Below, one piece after another: positions 36,454 through 46,289 of a DNA stretch of 64,000 nt. The stretch's first letter is position 1. Each line of letters begins with the position of its first letter. Both the position numbers and the translations under genes were made by a program. The notes under the pieces were generated by a model. The model saw nothing but the letters and a program-made list of their open reading frames with translations. It had not been told where the DNA came from and made no database searches. This DNA is from Caulobacter sp. (GTDB taxonomy: Bacteria > Pseudomonadota > Alphaproteobacteria > Caulobacterales > Caulobacteraceae), in assembly GCF_017744445.1 (NCBI RefSeq), contig NZ_JAGIBH010000007.1, positions 1 through 64,000 of the forward strand. The letters are read 5' to 3'.

Positions 36454-37613
36454 AGCGTCCTCGCGATCAGGAGTTTCATGATCTCGTTGGTGCCGCCGTA
36501 GATGCGCTGGATGCGGCTGTCCTTGTACATGCGCGCGATCGGGTACTCGTTCATGAAGCCATAGCCGCCGAACAGTTGCAGGCAGCGGTCGACGATCTTG
36601 TTCTCCAGGTCGCTGACCCAGTACTTGGCCATCGAGGCCGTGGCGGCGTCGAGCTTGCCCTCCAGGTGCTGGCCGATGCAGTGGTTGACGAAGACCTTGG
36701 CGACGGTCGCCTCGGTCTTGCATTCGGCCAGGACGAACTGGGTGTTCTGGAAGTCGATGATCGCCTTGCCGAAGGCCTGGCGCTGCTTGACGTAGTCGAT
36801 GGTCAGCTCCAGGGCGCGCTCGATCGTCGCCATGCCCTGCACGGCGATGTTCAGCCGCTCCTGCGGCAGCTGACCCATCAGCTGGAAGAAGCCCTGGCCC
36901 TCGTCGGTCCCGAGCAGGTTCTCGGTCGGCACCTTCACGTCGTTGAAGAAGAGCTCAGAGGTGTCTTGGGCCTCGTGGCCCAGCTTGTCGAGGTTGCGGC
37001 CGCGCTCGAAGCCTTCGGTTCCGTCGGTCTCGACGATCATCAACGAGGTGCCGCGAGCGCCTCCGGTCGGGTCGGTCTTGGCGACGACGATGATCAGATT
37101 GGCCGTCTGGCCATTGGTGATGAAGGTCTTGGAGCCGTTGATGACGTAGCCGTTGCCGGACTTCTTGGCGGTGGTCTTGATGCCTTGCAGGTCGGAGCCG
37201 GCGCCCGGCTCGGTCATGGCGATGGCGCCGACCAGTTCGCCGGTGGCCAGGCGCGGCAGCCAGCGCTGCTTCTGCTCTTCCGTGCCGTAGTGGAAGATGT
37301 ACGGCATGACGATGGCGTTGTGCAGGCTGGCGCCGAAGCCGTCGACGCCCTTCAGGCCCAGCTGTTCCATCAGCACGACCTCGTGCCGATAGTCGCCGCC
37401 GGCCCCGCCGTATTGGTCGGGCGTGGAGAGGCCCAGCAAGCCGGCCTCCCCCGCCTTGGTCCACATGTCGCGATCGACGCAGTGGTTCTTGCGCCATTTC
37501 GCGACCGTCGCCTCAGGCGCGTGCTCATCGAAGAACTTGCCCACCGCGTCCTCGAAGATCGCGATGTCCTCTTCGGCCATGAAGGCGGGTTTTTCGACGT
37601 TGAGCACGCTCAT
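36450..37613 (-). CDS. Acyl-CoA dehydrogenase
   Basis: A 387-residue acyl-CoA dehydrogenase of standard length. FAD/substrate signatures are IAMTEPGAGSDLQGIKTTA, RQAFGKAIIDFQNTQF and QLFGGYGFMNEYPIARMYKD, and the catalytic base is probably the glutamate in YGGTNEIMK. It makes the first oxidation of acyl-CoA, passing electrons to ETF. Only two bases separate it from the larger upstream dehydrogenase gene. Confidence 0.95.
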   Translation of the reverse strand: MSVLNVEKPAFMAEEDIAIFEDAVGKFFDEHAPEATVAKWRKNHCVDRDMWTKAGEAGLLGLSTPDQYGGAGGDYRHEVVLMEQLGLKGVDGFGASLHNAIVMPYIFHYGTEEQKQRWLPRLATGELVGAIAMTEPGAGSDLQGIKTTAKKSGNGYVINGSKTFITNGQTANLIIVVAKTDPTGGARGTSLMIVETDGTEGFERGRNLDKLGHEAQDTSELFFNDVKVPTENLLGTDEGQGFFQLMGQLPQERLNIAVQGMATIERALELTIDYVKQRQAFGKAIIDFQNTQFVLAECKTEATVAKVFVNHCIGQHLEGKLDAATASMAKYWVSDLENKIVDRCLQLFGGYGFMNEYPIARMYKDSRIQRIYGGTNEIMKLLIARTL

Positions 37614-37615
37614 GA

Positions 37616-39409
37616 TCAGAAGGCCTCCGCGGGCAGGGTCATCAGGGTCGCCGAGCCGGTCTTCAGCTTGGCCAGGTGTGCCCCGGCGTCAGGCAAGATG
37701 CGTTCGATGAAATAGCGGCCGGTGACCAGCTTGGTCGTGAAGAACGGGTCGGACGAGCCGGCCGCGATCCTGGCGTTGGCCGCCTTGGCCATCAGCGCCC
37801 ACATGTACGCCAGGCCCGTCAGGCCGAAGAGGTGCATGTAGTCGGTCGAGGCCGCGCCGGCGTTGTCGGGGTTCTGCAGGCCGTTCTGCATCAGCCACAG
37901 GGTGCCGTCCTGCAGCTGGGCCTTCACGCCCGACAGGGCGTCGATGAAGGGCTTCAGCTCGGCGTCGGCGTCGTTCTCGCCGATGAACTGATCGACTTCC
38001 TGGAAGAAGGTCATGACCGCGCGACCGCCCTTGGCGGCCAGCTTGCGGCCGACCAGGTCCAGCGCCTGGACGCCGTTGGTGCCTTCGTAGATCAGGGCGA
38101 TGCGGCAATCGCGCATGAACTGGCTGACCGGGAAGTGCTCGGTGAAGCCGCTGCCGCCGTGCACCTGCACCGCGTTCGAGCAGACCTGGAAGCCCTTGTC
38201 GGTCAGGTAGCCTTTCAGCACCGGCGTCATCAGGCCCATGTAGTCCGACGACTTTTCACGGACCGCGGCGTCCGGGTGGACGTGCGACAGGTCGCCGTGC
38301 AGGGCGGTCCAGAACAGGAAGGCGCGGCCGCCTTCGATCAGGGCCTTGCTCTCCAGCAGCATGCGGCGGACGTCCGGGTGGACGATGATCGGGTCGGCCG
38401 GGCCGTCGGCGTTCTTCGGGCCCGTCAGCGAACGACCTTGCAGGCGGTCCTTGGCGAAGGCGACGGCGGCCTGGTAGGCGGCCTCGCCCTGGGCCACGCC
38501 CTGCATGCCGACGCCCAGGCGGGCTTCGTTCATCATGACGAACATGATCCTGAGGCCCGAATTCTCCTCGCCGATCAGATAGCCCTCGGCGTCGTCATAC
38601 TGCATGACGCAGGTGGCGTTGCCGTGGATGCCCATCTTCTCTTCCAGGCCGACGCACTTGACGCCCTGGTTACGGTCGCCGACCGAGCCGTCGGCCTTGG
38701 GGAAGAACTTCGGCACGATGAACAGGCTGATGCCCTTCACGCCGGCCGGGGCGCCTTCGATGCGGGCGAGCACCAGGTGGACGATGTTGTCCGACATGTC
38801 GTGCTCGCCGGCGCTGATCCAGATCTTCTGGCCGGTGATCTTGTAGCTGCCGTCGGCCTGCGGGACCGCCTTGGTTCGCAGCAAACCGAGGTCCGTGCCG
38901 CAGTGCGGCTCGGTCAGGTTCATGGTGCCGGTCCATTCGCCGGTCACCATCTTGGGCAGATAGGTCTGCTTCTGCGCGTCCGTGCCGCCCGTGTGGATGG
39001 CGGAGTAAGCGCCATGCGCCAGACCCGGATACATCGAGAACGCCATGTTGGCCGAGCTCGACATCTCGCTGAAGGCCAGGTTGACGACGTGCGGCAGGCC
39101 TTGGCCGCCATAGGCCGGGTCCGACCCCAGGCCGGTCCAGCCGCCTTCGCACAGCTGCTTGTAGGCGTCCTTGAAGCCCGGCGGGGTGGTGACGACGTTG
39201 GTGACCGGATCCAGCTTGCAGCCGTTCTTGTCGCCGACCGTGTTCAGCGGGGCCAGCACCTCGCCGGTGAACTGGGCGGCGGCGTCCAGGATCTGCTCGA
39301 CGACGTCGAACGGCGCGTCCGAGAAGCCGGGCAGATCGCCGTGTTGATCGATGTTGAGCACGTCGCGCAGGATGAACGCGTGATCGCGAACGGGCGGCTG
39401 GTAGGTCAT
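37616..39409 (-). CDS. Acyl-CoA dehydrogenase, long form (FadE/DmdC-like)
   Basis: A 597-residue member of the longer acyl-CoA dehydrogenase group with extra N- and C-terminal segments. It has MNLTEPHCGTDLGLLRTKA, IWISAGEHDMSDNIVHLVLARI, VHGGSGFTEHFPVSQFMRDCRIALIYEGTNGVQALDLVGRKL and a C-terminal helical extension. This group includes AcdA/FadE22-like enzymes and DmdC (methylmercaptopropionyl-CoA dehydrogenase); fatty acyl-CoA is most likely given the operon. First enzyme gene of the operon, 90 bases after the MerR regulator. Confidence 0.92.
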   Translation of the reverse strand: MTYQPPVRDHAFILRDVLNIDQHGDLPGFSDAPFDVVEQILDAAAQFTGEVLAPLNTVGDKNGCKLDPVTNVVTTPPGFKDAYKQLCEGGWTGLGSDPAYGGQGLPHVVNLAFSEMSSSANMAFSMYPGLAHGAYSAIHTGGTDAQKQTYLPKMVTGEWTGTMNLTEPHCGTDLGLLRTKAVPQADGSYKITGQKIWISAGEHDMSDNIVHLVLARIEGAPAGVKGISLFIVPKFFPKADGSVGDRNQGVKCVGLEEKMGIHGNATCVMQYDDAEGYLIGEENSGLRIMFVMMNEARLGVGMQGVAQGEAAYQAAVAFAKDRLQGRSLTGPKNADGPADPIIVHPDVRRMLLESKALIEGGRAFLFWTALHGDLSHVHPDAAVREKSSDYMGLMTPVLKGYLTDKGFQVCSNAVQVHGGSGFTEHFPVSQFMRDCRIALIYEGTNGVQALDLVGRKLAAKGGRAVMTFFQEVDQFIGENDADAELKPFIDALSGVKAQLQDGTLWLMQNGLQNPDNAGAASTDYMHLFGLTGLAYMWALMAKAANARIAAGSSDPFFTTKLVTGRYFIERILPDAGAHLAKLKTGSATLMTLPAEAF

Positions 39410-39499
39410 GAAACGGTCCTGGCTAGGATCGGGAGGAGGAACGGATGTGCGTCCGCCCTCTGCCGCGCGTCTTGCACGTAAGAGGGCGTCGCGAAGGTC

Positions 39500-39979
39500 T
39501 TACTTGCCCAGCATCGCTTCGGCGTGACCGTCCAGGCGGGCGCGCAGCACCTGCTCGTAGTCGGCCGCGCGGGGCAGCAGGTCGGGGCGGATCTCGGCGA
39601 GGCGCTTTTCAAGGCGGTTGCAGGCCTCGCGCAGCTCGATCAGGGCATTGTCGATGTCTTCGCGCTGCTGCTCGAGAGCGTTGGCGCGTTCGCGGAACTT
39701 CTTCAGCGAACGGGCCATCTGCGCCGCGCCCTCGTCGTTCTCGTCATAGAGGTCCAGCAGTTCGCGGATCTCGGTCAGCGACAGGCCCACGCGCTTGCCG
39801 CGCAGGATCAGCTGCAGGCGGACGCGGTCCTTGTGGGAATAGACGCGGTTCAGGCCCTCGCGGGCCGGATTCAGCAGGCCCTTGTCCTCGTAGAAGCGCA
39901 GGGCGCGTGGGGTAGCCTTAAATTCGTTGCAGAGCTGGCGGATCGTAAAGGTCCGCTCGGGGCGTCGCAGGTCGGCCAT
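39500..39979 (-). CDS. MerR family regulator, probably of the beta-oxidation operon
   Basis: A 159-residue MerR protein. The winged-helix domain is FTIRQLCNEFKATPRALRFYEDKGLLNPAREGLNRVYSHKDRVRLQLILRGKRVGLSLTEI..., cut here to its pattern; a long coiled coil follows (KKFRERANALEQQREDIDNALIELREACNRLEKRL) with no metal-binding cysteine cluster. This is the LiuR-like type that controls acyl-CoA or branched-chain amino-acid breakdown. It lies directly upstream of the acyl-CoA dehydrogenase genes on the same strand. Confidence 0.9.
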   Translation of the reverse strand: MADLRRPERTFTIRQLCNEFKATPRALRFYEDKGLLNPAREGLNRVYSHKDRVRLQLILRGKRVGLSLTEIRELLDLYDENDEGAAQMARSLKKFRERANALEQQREDIDNALIELREACNRLEKRLAEIRPDLLPRAADYEQVLRARLDGHAEAMLGK

Positions 39980-40068
39980 GGGTTGAAACCTCCCGGAAAT
40001 TGGGCCCGGCTACTGCGGCCGGGCCGCTTGGTTATCGACGATCACCCTAAACCCGATATCGGGCGACC

Positions 40069-40092
40069 GTCAACGCTTACGTAAACGTCAAC
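40069..40092. promoter_or_regulatory. Candidate operator of the MerR/LiuR-like regulator
   Basis: A TTACGTAA palindrome sits between two GTCAAC copies (GTCAACG before, CGTCAAC after), in the divergent region about 90 bases upstream of the merR start. TTACGT-type palindromes are known for LiuR regulators. A perfect 12-base palindrome CCCGATATCGGG lies just beside it at 40052-40063. Confidence 0.5.
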
Positions 40093-40174
40093 TTGTTCGC
40101 AGCCGATAGGTTTACTTTCCTAGGTTGCGCGGCGTATTTTCCTTGCCGAAGGCCGACCCAGGAGGAGGACGCCG

Positions 40175-40819
40175 ATGGCGACCCTGTCTCACGGCGAAAT
40201 CTGGCGGGCGATCGACGCCCTGGCCGAGCGCTTCGATATGACGCCTTCGGCCATGGCCCGGATGGCGGGCCTGGATCCGACCAGCTTCAATCGCTCCAAG
40301 CGCGGCTCCACCGAGCCCGACAGCCGGCCACGCTGGCCCTCGACCGAGAGCCTGGCCAAGCTGCTGGAGGCGACGGGGGTCAATTTTTCGGAATTCGCGG
40401 CCCTGACCGAGCAGGCGCCAGTGCGCACGCCGGGGCGGCGTGGCGCGCCGCTGATTGCGCTGGACCAGGCGGGACGGGACGGTTTCTTCGACGACGCGGG
40501 AATGCCGGTCGGCGCCGGCTGGGACGAGGTTTCCGCGCCGGATCTGGGCGAGGGCCTCTTCGCGCTGGAGGTGTCGGGGACGGCGCTGGCGCCGGTCTAT
40601 CGCGACGGCGACCGGCTGCTGGTCTCGCCCACCGTCGAGCCGCGCAAGGGCGACCGCGTGGTGGCGAGGACGAGTGCGGGCGAGGTTCTGGTGCGGGAGT
40701 TGGGCCGGGTGACGGCCAGGACGATCGAGCTTCTGCCGTTTAGCCGGTCCGGCGACGATCGCCTGCTGTCGCGGGACGAGGTCGCCTGGATCGCTCGGAT
40801 CGTCTGGGTCAGCCAGTAG
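40175..40819 (+). CDS. HTH regulator with S24 (LexA/CI-type) fold lacking protease residues
   Basis: A 214-residue protein: an N-terminal HTH (IWRAIDALAERFDMTPSAMARMAGLDPTSFNRSKRG) and a C-terminal S24 fold (LEVSGTALAPVYRDGDRLLVSP; GDRVVARTSAGEVLVRELGR). In active S24 proteins the first motif is GDSM with the catalytic serine; here it is GTAL, with Ala137 in its place, and the expected lysine is Arg174. Self-cleavage should therefore be impossible. It probably acts as a plain repressor or sensor. GGAGGAGG precedes the ATG. Divergent from the MerR gene. Confidence 0.87.
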   Translation: MATLSHGEIWRAIDALAERFDMTPSAMARMAGLDPTSFNRSKRGSTEPDSRPRWPSTESLAKLLEATGVNFSEFAALTEQAPVRTPGRRGAPLIALDQAGRDGFFDDAGMPVGAGWDEVSAPDLGEGLFALEVSGTALAPVYRDGDRLLVSPTVEPRKGDRVVARTSAGEVLVRELGRVTARTIELLPFSRSGDDRLLSRDEVAWIARIVWVSQ

Positions 40820-40840
40820 GGCCGACCCTCGACAGATCGT

Positions 40841-41050
40841 TTAGGTGCGCGGGCAGCTGGCGTGGGTGTCGAGCAGCCAGGCGATCAGCGGACCGGCCGA
40901 CGGATCCTCGCACGACACGTCCAGGCGATAGGACGCCCAGGTATCGTTATGCGCGGCCTCGACGTGAGCATCGGGGAACTGTTGGACGATGCCGCCCAGC
41001 AAGGAATCGAATTCGGTGCGGTCGGTAGGGCGAAGCGTGAACGAAGCCAT
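40841..41050 (-). CDS. Small protein, unknown
   Basis: A 69-residue protein (ASFTLRPTDRTEFDSLLGGIVQQFPDAHVEAAHNDTWASYRLDVSCEDPSAGP...), soluble and slightly acidic. The ribosome site before its ATG is weak. The reading frame looks natural in composition, and it is the only candidate between the S24-type gene and the repeat. No family recognised. Confidence 0.5.
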   Translation of the reverse strand: MASFTLRPTDRTEFDSLLGGIVQQFPDAHVEAAHNDTWASYRLDVSCEDPSAGPLIAWLLDTHASCPRT

Positions 41051-41198
41051 TGGAATAACCTTGATGACTAATCTTGGTTCTGATGGTCCGATCCTAGACT
41101 CCGAAAGGTGGGCGGACCCTTAATAGCGAATTCAGACTTCGTTCATTTGCGGAGACATGGTGTCGCAGGTCGCGAGGATTCATCCGTCGCGGGTTTCT

Positions 41199-41322
41199 CC
41201 TTCTCCCCTTGCGGGAGAAGGTGTCAGCAAAGCTGACGGATGAGGGGTTGATAGCCGGGTCCGCCGCGCGACCCCTCACCCGACCCACTGCGTGGGCCAC
41301 CCTCTCCCGCAAGGGGAGAGGG
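41199..41322. repeat. Intergenic palindromic repeat, copy 2 (family A, inverted)
   Basis: It has the same cloverleaf plan as the element at 1746-1867, in the opposite orientation: outer hairpins at 41199-41221 and 41300-41322, an inner GAGGGGT/ACCCCTC pair and small hairpins GTCAGC/GCTGAC and CCCAC/GTGGG. It lies 12 bases after the lysS stop and may end its transcript. Confidence 0.85.
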
Positions 41323-41334
41323 AAACCTCGAAGA

Positions 41335-42993
41335 TCAGCCCAACTTCTCTTCGATCAGGGCGATCGTACGGTCGATGCCGAAGATGGCCGCGAAGGAACC
41401 GAAGCGCGGGCCCTGGCTCTGGCCCAGCAGCACTTCGTACAACGCCTGGAACCAGGCGCGCAGCGGGTCGAAGCCGTGGGTCTTGCCGACCTCGAACACC
41501 TCGTTCTGGATCAGCTCGGCGTCCGGGGCGTCGGCCGGCATGGCCTTCAGCTTGGCCAGCAGATCCAGCATCGCGGCGCGCTCCTGGTCGGTCGGGGCGC
41601 GGAAGGTCTTCGTCGGTTTGACGAAGTCCTCGTAGTAGTTGATCGCGTAGCCGGCCAGGCGGTCCAGCAGCGGCTGGGTTTCCGGCGAGGCGCCCGGGAT
41701 GTAGCGCGACAGGAAGCCCCAGAGGATTTCCTTGGTCGAGGCGTCGGCGGCCGACACCAGGTTCAGCATCAGGCTGAACGAGACGGGCGAACCCTGCTCC
41801 GGCGGCTTGCCAGCGTGGATGTGCCACACCGGGTTGTCCAGCTGCTTGGCCGGCTCCTGGCGACCATAGGCGTCCAGCTGCTGCAGATATTCGTCCGTCG
41901 CCTTGGGGATGACGTCGAAATAGAGCTTCTTGGCCGACTTGGGGCTCTGGAACATGTAGTACGACAGGCTCTCGGGCGCGCCGTAGCGCAGCCAGTCCTC
42001 CATCGACAGGCCGTTGCCCTTGGACTTGGAGATCTTCTGGTTGTTCTCGTCCAAGAAGAGCTCGTAGTTGAAGCCTTCCGGCGGCACCCCGCCCAGCGCC
42101 TTGCAGATCGCGCCCGAGGCCTTGACCGAGTCGATCAGGTCCTTGCCCGACATCTCGTAGTCGACGCCGAGCGCGGTCCAGCGCATGGCCCAGTCGGGCT
42201 TCCACTGCATCTTCACGTGGCCGCCGGTGACCGGGACCTCGACCTTGGAGCCGTCCTCGTCCTCGAAGACGATCGTGCCCTTTTCGACATTGCGCTCCAG
42301 GGTCGGGACCTGCAGCACCTTGCCGGTGGTGGGGCTGACCGGGAGGAACGGCGAATAGGTGGCGCGGCGCTCTTCGCCCAGGGTCGGCAGCATGACCTTC
42401 TGGATGGCGTCGAAGCGCTCGAGCGCCGTCAGCAGGGTCGCGTCGAACAGGCCGCCCTTGTAGCAGTCGGTCGACGAGACGAACTCGTACTCGAAGCCGA
42501 AGCCGTCCAGGAACGCGCGCAGGCGGGCGTTGTTGTGGGCGCCGAAGCTGTCATGGGTGCCGAACGGGTCGCGGACGACGGTCAGCGGCTTGCCCAGGTC
42601 CTCGATCAGCGGCTGCTTGTTCTCGATGTTGTCGGGAACCTTGCGCAGGCCGTCCATGTCATCGCTGAAGGCGATCAGGCGGGTCGGGATATGGTCGTCG
42701 ACCAGCGCGCGGAAGGCTTGGCGCACCATGGTGGTGCGCGCGACTTCACCGAACGTGCCCAGGTGCGGCAGGCCCGACGGACCGTAGCCGGTCTCGAAGA
42801 TCACGGCCTTGGCCAGCGCCGGATAGGCTTTCACCGCCTCGTCCGCCTTGCCGGCGTCGATCAGGGCTTTGGCGGCCTCCTGATCGGCGCGATCGGGGAG
42901 GCGCACGCGCAGGACGCGGGCGATGGTGGCGCGCGCCTGCTCGAACGGCCAGGAGCGGGCTTCGCGGGCGAGGGGGGAGAGGCCTTCAAACAT
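41335..42993 (-). CDS. lysS: Lysyl-tRNA synthetase, class I
   Basis: A 552-residue class I LysRS (LysK type), unrelated to the class II LysRS of E. coli. The HIGH-like motif is PHLGTFGE (about residue 75) and the KMSKS-like motif KISKSKGN (about 319). It charges tRNA-Lys. Class I LysRS is mainly archaeal and also found in alphaproteobacteria and spirochaetes. The stop lies next to repeat A; pgm is 33 bases upstream on the same strand. Confidence 0.96.
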   Translation of the reverse strand: MFEGLSPLAREARSWPFEQARATIARVLRVRLPDRADQEAAKALIDAGKADEAVKAYPALAKAVIFETGYGPSGLPHLGTFGEVARTTMVRQAFRALVDDHIPTRLIAFSDDMDGLRKVPDNIENKQPLIEDLGKPLTVVRDPFGTHDSFGAHNNARLRAFLDGFGFEYEFVSSTDCYKGGLFDATLLTALERFDAIQKVMLPTLGEERRATYSPFLPVSPTTGKVLQVPTLERNVEKGTIVFEDEDGSKVEVPVTGGHVKMQWKPDWAMRWTALGVDYEMSGKDLIDSVKASGAICKALGGVPPEGFNYELFLDENNQKISKSKGNGLSMEDWLRYGAPESLSYYMFQSPKSAKKLYFDVIPKATDEYLQQLDAYGRQEPAKQLDNPVWHIHAGKPPEQGSPVSFSLMLNLVSAADASTKEILWGFLSRYIPGASPETQPLLDRLAGYAINYYEDFVKPTKTFRAPTDQERAAMLDLLAKLKAMPADAPDAELIQNEVFEVGKTHGFDPLRAWFQALYEVLLGQSQGPRFGSFAAIFGIDRTIALIEEKLG

Positions 42994-43026
42994 GGCCGCG
43001 CGTATAAACCGTGCGGGGACGGAGGG

Positions 43027-44664
43027 CTACCCCGCCAGCGCGCCGGCCACGACCTCGCGGGCCTCGGCCTGCACCTGCTTGAGGTGATCGGGACCCCGGA
43101 ATGACTCCGCATAGACCTTGTAGACGTCCTCGGTGCCGGACGGCCGGGCGGCGAACCAGGCGTTCTGGGTGCAGACCTTCAGGCCGCCGATCGCCTCGCC
43201 ATTGCCGGGGGCGTTGGTCAGGATGGCGGTGATGTCCTCGCCGGCCAGGGTCGTCGCGGTGACGTCGGCGGGGCTGAGCTTGCCCAGGCGGGCTTTCTCC
43301 TCGCGGGTCGCCGGAGCATCGACGCGGGCATAGGCCGGGGCGTCGTACTTTGCCGTCAGGTCGGCGTAGAGCTGGCTGGCGCTCTTCCCCGTCTTGGCCT
43401 GGATCTCGGCGGCCAGCAGGGCCAGCTGAAGGCCGTCCTTGTCGGTGGTCCAAACGCTGCCGTCGTGGCGCAGGAAGGCGGCGCCGGCCGACTCCTCGCC
43501 GCCGAAGCCGACCGAGCCGTCCAGCAGGCCGGGCACGAAATATTTGAAGCCCACCGGCACCTCGAGCAGGCGGCGACCCAGCCCTGAGACCACGCGGTCG
43601 ATCATCGACGACGAGACCAGGGTCTTGCCGACGGCGACATCCGCGCCCCAGCCCGGACGGTGGGTGAACAGGTAGGAGATCGCCGCGGCCAGGTAGTGGT
43701 TGGGGTTCATCAGCCCGCCGTCGGGCGTGACGATGCCATGGCGGTCGGCGTCGGCGTCGTTGCCGGTGGCGACGTCATAGGCCGCGCCGCCCTTCATGAT
43801 CTCGATCAGGTTGGCCATGGCGCTGGCGGACGAGCAGTCCATGCGGATCTTGCCGTCGGTGTCGAGCGGCATGAACGCCCAGCGCGGGTCGACGGTCTCG
43901 CTGACGACCGTGAGGTTCAGCTTGTGGCGTTCGGCGATGGCGCCCCAGTAGGCGACGGCCGCGCCGCCCAGCGGATCGGCGCCGATGCGCACGCCGGCCG
44001 CGCGGATGGTCTCCATGTCGATGACGCTGGGCAGGTCGTCGACGTAGCGGCCCAGGAAGTCGTAGCGGCCGGCGGCCTGCAAAGCCTCGTCGAAGCTCAC
44101 GCGCTTCACACCGGTCAGATCCTGCGCCAGCAGTTCATTGGCGCGGGCGGCGATGGCCGAGGTCGCACCACTGTCGGCGGGACCGCCAGACGGCGGATTG
44201 TACTTGATGCCGCCATCGCGCGGCGGGTTGTGCGAAGGCGTCAGCAGCAGGCCGTCGGCCTGGGCGGCGTTCGCGCGGTTATAGGTCAGGATGGCGTGCG
44301 ATACCGCCGGGGTCGGGGTGTAGCCGTCCTGAGTGTCGATCAGCGCCGTGACGCCGTTGCCGGCCAGCACTTCCAGCACCGAGCGGAAAGCCGGCTCCGA
44401 CAGGCCGTGGGTGTCGCGGCCGACGAAGATCGGGCCGGTGACGCCTTGGGCGGCGCGCTGCTCGACCACCGCCTGGGTCACGGCCAGGATGTGGTTCTCG
44501 TTGAAGCCGCCGTCCAGGCTGGAGCCGCGATGACCGGACGTGCCGAACACCACCTTCTGGGCGGGGTTCGCAATGTCGGGCTTGGTCTCGTAGTAGGCGC
44601 CGATTAGCGCATCCAGGTCGATCAGATCCTCGGGGAGAGCCCGAAGGCCGGCGCGGCTATGCAT
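43027..44664 (-). CDS. pgm: Phosphoglucomutase, alpha-D-glucose-specific
   Basis: A 545-residue phosphoglucomutase interconverting glucose 1- and 6-phosphate. [17 protein letters not shown] opens the active site, the phospho-serine loop is [22 protein letters not shown] (Ser about 144), the metal loop is [11 protein letters not shown] and the sugar loop [12 protein letters not shown]. Start at the ATG at 44664 ([16 protein letters not shown]), matching the family N-terminus. It supplies glucose 1-phosphate for the UDP-sugar genes further right. Confidence 0.96.
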   Translation of the reverse strand: MHSRAGLRALPEDLIDLDALIGAYYETKPDIANPAQKVVFGTSGHRGSSLDGGFNENHILAVTQAVVEQRAAQGVTGPIFVGRDTHGLSEPAFRSVLEVLAGNGVTALIDTQDGYTPTPAVSHAILTYNRANAAQADGLLLTPSHNPPRDGGIKYNPPSGGPADSGATSAIAARANELLAQDLTGVKRVSFDEALQAAGRYDFLGRYVDDLPSVIDMETIRAAGVRIGADPLGGAAVAYWGAIAERHKLNLTVVSETVDPRWAFMPLDTDGKIRMDCSSASAMANLIEIMKGGAAYDVATGNDADADRHGIVTPDGGLMNPNHYLAAAISYLFTHRPGWGADVAVGKTLVSSSMIDRVVSGLGRRLLEVPVGFKYFVPGLLDGSVGFGGEESAGAAFLRHDGSVWTTDKDGLQLALLAAEIQAKTGKSASQLYADLTAKYDAPAYARVDAPATREEKARLGKLSPADVTATTLAGEDITAILTNAPGNGEAIGGLKVCTQNAWFAARPSGTEDVYKVYAESFRGPDHLKQVQAEAREVVAGALAG

Positions 44665-44913
44665 CAAGACACCTGGATAAAGTTTGTCGACGGAGCGCAA
44701 CGGGCCAATCCCCTAGTCGGGTTCCATGTCGATTTCATCAAGTATCTCGGCGATCGGGTGGCGGCGTTCGCCGGAGAATTTTTTTCGCGCTGAGGCTGCG
44801 GCTGAACCGCGCGGGTGACGTCTACACGACAGTACAACGTGGAATATTCGCCAGAAAATTGTAACCTGGGGGCGAATTCCAACTGCCAACACGACGCATA
44901 AGGGCGACGCGAA

Positions 44914-45339
44914 GTGACCTACGAGACCACCGAAGGACGCCGCACCAGCGCGGTCGACACCCACGTCGGCGAGCGAGTCCGCATGCGGCGCAAGCTGCTG
45001 GGCGTCAGCCAGGACCAACTGGCCGACAATCTGGGCCTGACCTTCCAGCAGGTGCAGAAATACGAGCGCGGCGCCAACCGGATCAGCGCCAGCAAGCTGT
45101 TCCGCATCGCCGAGATCCTCAGCGTCGACGTCGCCTATTTCTTCGACGGTCTGCCGGACCCGATCGAGGGGACCGGGCCGGACGGGACGACGCTGCGCGT
45201 CCAGGAGGTCATGCAGACCTTCCTGCAGACCTCGGAAGGCGTCGAGCTGGCCGAGATCTTCCCGCGCATCGCCAGCGGCCGGGTTCGGCGCCAGATCCTG
45301 GACCTGGTCCGGACCATGGCCGCCGAAGAGGACAAGTAG
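44914..45339 (+). CDS. XRE family transcriptional regulator
   Basis: A 141-residue Cro/CI-type regulator. The HTH at about 18-72 is VGERVRMRRKLLGVSQDQLADNLGLTFQQVQKYERGANRISASKLFRIAEIL; the C-terminal half is helical without a recognised ligand domain. Proteins of this type are common in several copies in alphaproteobacteria. The start is GTG at 44914. It is convergent with the isoaspartyl peptidase gene: the two stop codons are directly adjacent. Confidence 0.9.
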   Translation: MTYETTEGRRTSAVDTHVGERVRMRRKLLGVSQDQLADNLGLTFQQVQKYERGANRISASKLFRIAEILSVDVAYFFDGLPDPIEGTGPDGTTLRVQEVMQTFLQTSEGVELAEIFPRIASGRVRRQILDLVRTMAAEEDK

Positions 45340-46218
45340 CTAGAAGGCTTGGCTGATGATCGCGCCGTCCGGGAGCAGGGCGGCGCGCTTCAGGCCGCTG
45401 GACGCGAAGGGCATGGCGATATTGCCGTCGCGGTCCACCGCGATCAGGCCGCCATGGCCGCCCAGGTCCGCGACGCCCTGAATGGCCGCGCGGGCGGCGT
45501 CTTCCAGACTTTCGCCACCGAACCGCACCCGGTGGGCGATCTGGGCCGCGACGGCGGTGCGGATGAAATACTCCCCCTGACCCGTGCACGAGACCGCCGC
45601 ATGGCCATCGGCCCAGGCGCCGGCCCCGATGATCGGACTGTCGCCGACCCGGCCCGGCCGCTTGCCGAACACCCCGGCCGTCGAGGTGGCCGCGGCGAGG
45701 CGTCCTTCAGAGTCACGAACCACGCAGCCGACCGTGCCGACGGGCAGCGCGTCCGGCGGGTGATTGTCCTCGAAGGCCCCGGCGTGGGTGAACCAGCTGG
45801 CCGGATCCTCGACCGTCTCCAGCCCCTGGTCGCGGGCGAAATCGATCGCGCCCTGGCCGGCCAGCATCACGTGCGGCGTCTCTTCCATCACCGCGCGGGC
45901 GGCCAGGATCGGGCTCTTGAAGCCTTGCAGCGCGGCCACCGAGCCGGCGCGCAGGGTCGAACCACACATCAGGCTGGCGTCCAGCTCGTACTCTCCCTCG
46001 GCATTGGGCGAAGCGCCCTTGCCGGCGATGTAGAGGCCGCTGGCCTCCAGCCCGACCACGGTCTCGACGGCGACATCCAGGGCATCGGCGCCGGCGGCCA
46101 GCCGGTCGCGGGCGGCTTCTACCAGGCCGCGCATGTGGGCGATCTCGACACTGTAGTCGTGGCCGCGCTTGGCGCCGGCGCCGCCGTGCAGGGCGAGACT
46201 AAAACGTTTGTTTGACAT
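45340..46218 (-). CDS. iaaA: Isoaspartyl peptidase / L-asparaginase
   Basis: A 292-residue Ntn-hydrolase. The nucleophile, exposed by self-cleavage, is Thr162 in [34 protein letters not shown] starts the protein and [12 protein letters not shown] lines the active site. Length is close to the E. coli enzyme. It hydrolyses beta-aspartyl dipeptides and asparagine. No signal peptide. It is divergent from the quinone oxidoreductase gene. Confidence 0.93.
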   Translation of the reverse strand: MSNKRFSLALHGGAGAKRGHDYSVEIAHMRGLVEAARDRLAAGADALDVAVETVVGLEASGLYIAGKGASPNAEGEYELDASLMCGSTLRAGSVAALQGFKSPILAARAVMEETPHVMLAGQGAIDFARDQGLETVEDPASWFTHAGAFEDNHPPDALPVGTVGCVVRDSEGRLAAATSTAGVFGKRPGRVGDSPIIGAGAWADGHAAVSCTGQGEYFIRTAVAAQIAHRVRFGGESLEDAARAAIQGVADLGGHGGLIAVDRDGNIAMPFASSGLKRAALLPDGAIISQAF

Positions 46219-46289
46219 TCTGCTTCCTTGGTCGAACGCCCTGCGCTAGCGTCCGCGCGTCATAACCAAGAACCGCGGGAGAGGCGATC

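Noticed and set aside
37676..39481. Long plus-strand open frame opposite the acyl-CoA dehydrogenase
   Set aside because: Shadow of the minus-strand enzyme; no ribosome site or domain.
41093..41334. CRISPR array or tandem repeat at the palindromic repeat
   Set aside because: Only one inverted-repeat element with unrelated internal hairpins; no regularly spaced direct repeats or cas genes.
44665..44882. Possible small minus-strand gene between pgm and the XRE gene
   Set aside because: It overlaps the pgm start region, has odd composition and no ribosome site; the region is more likely promoter DNA.
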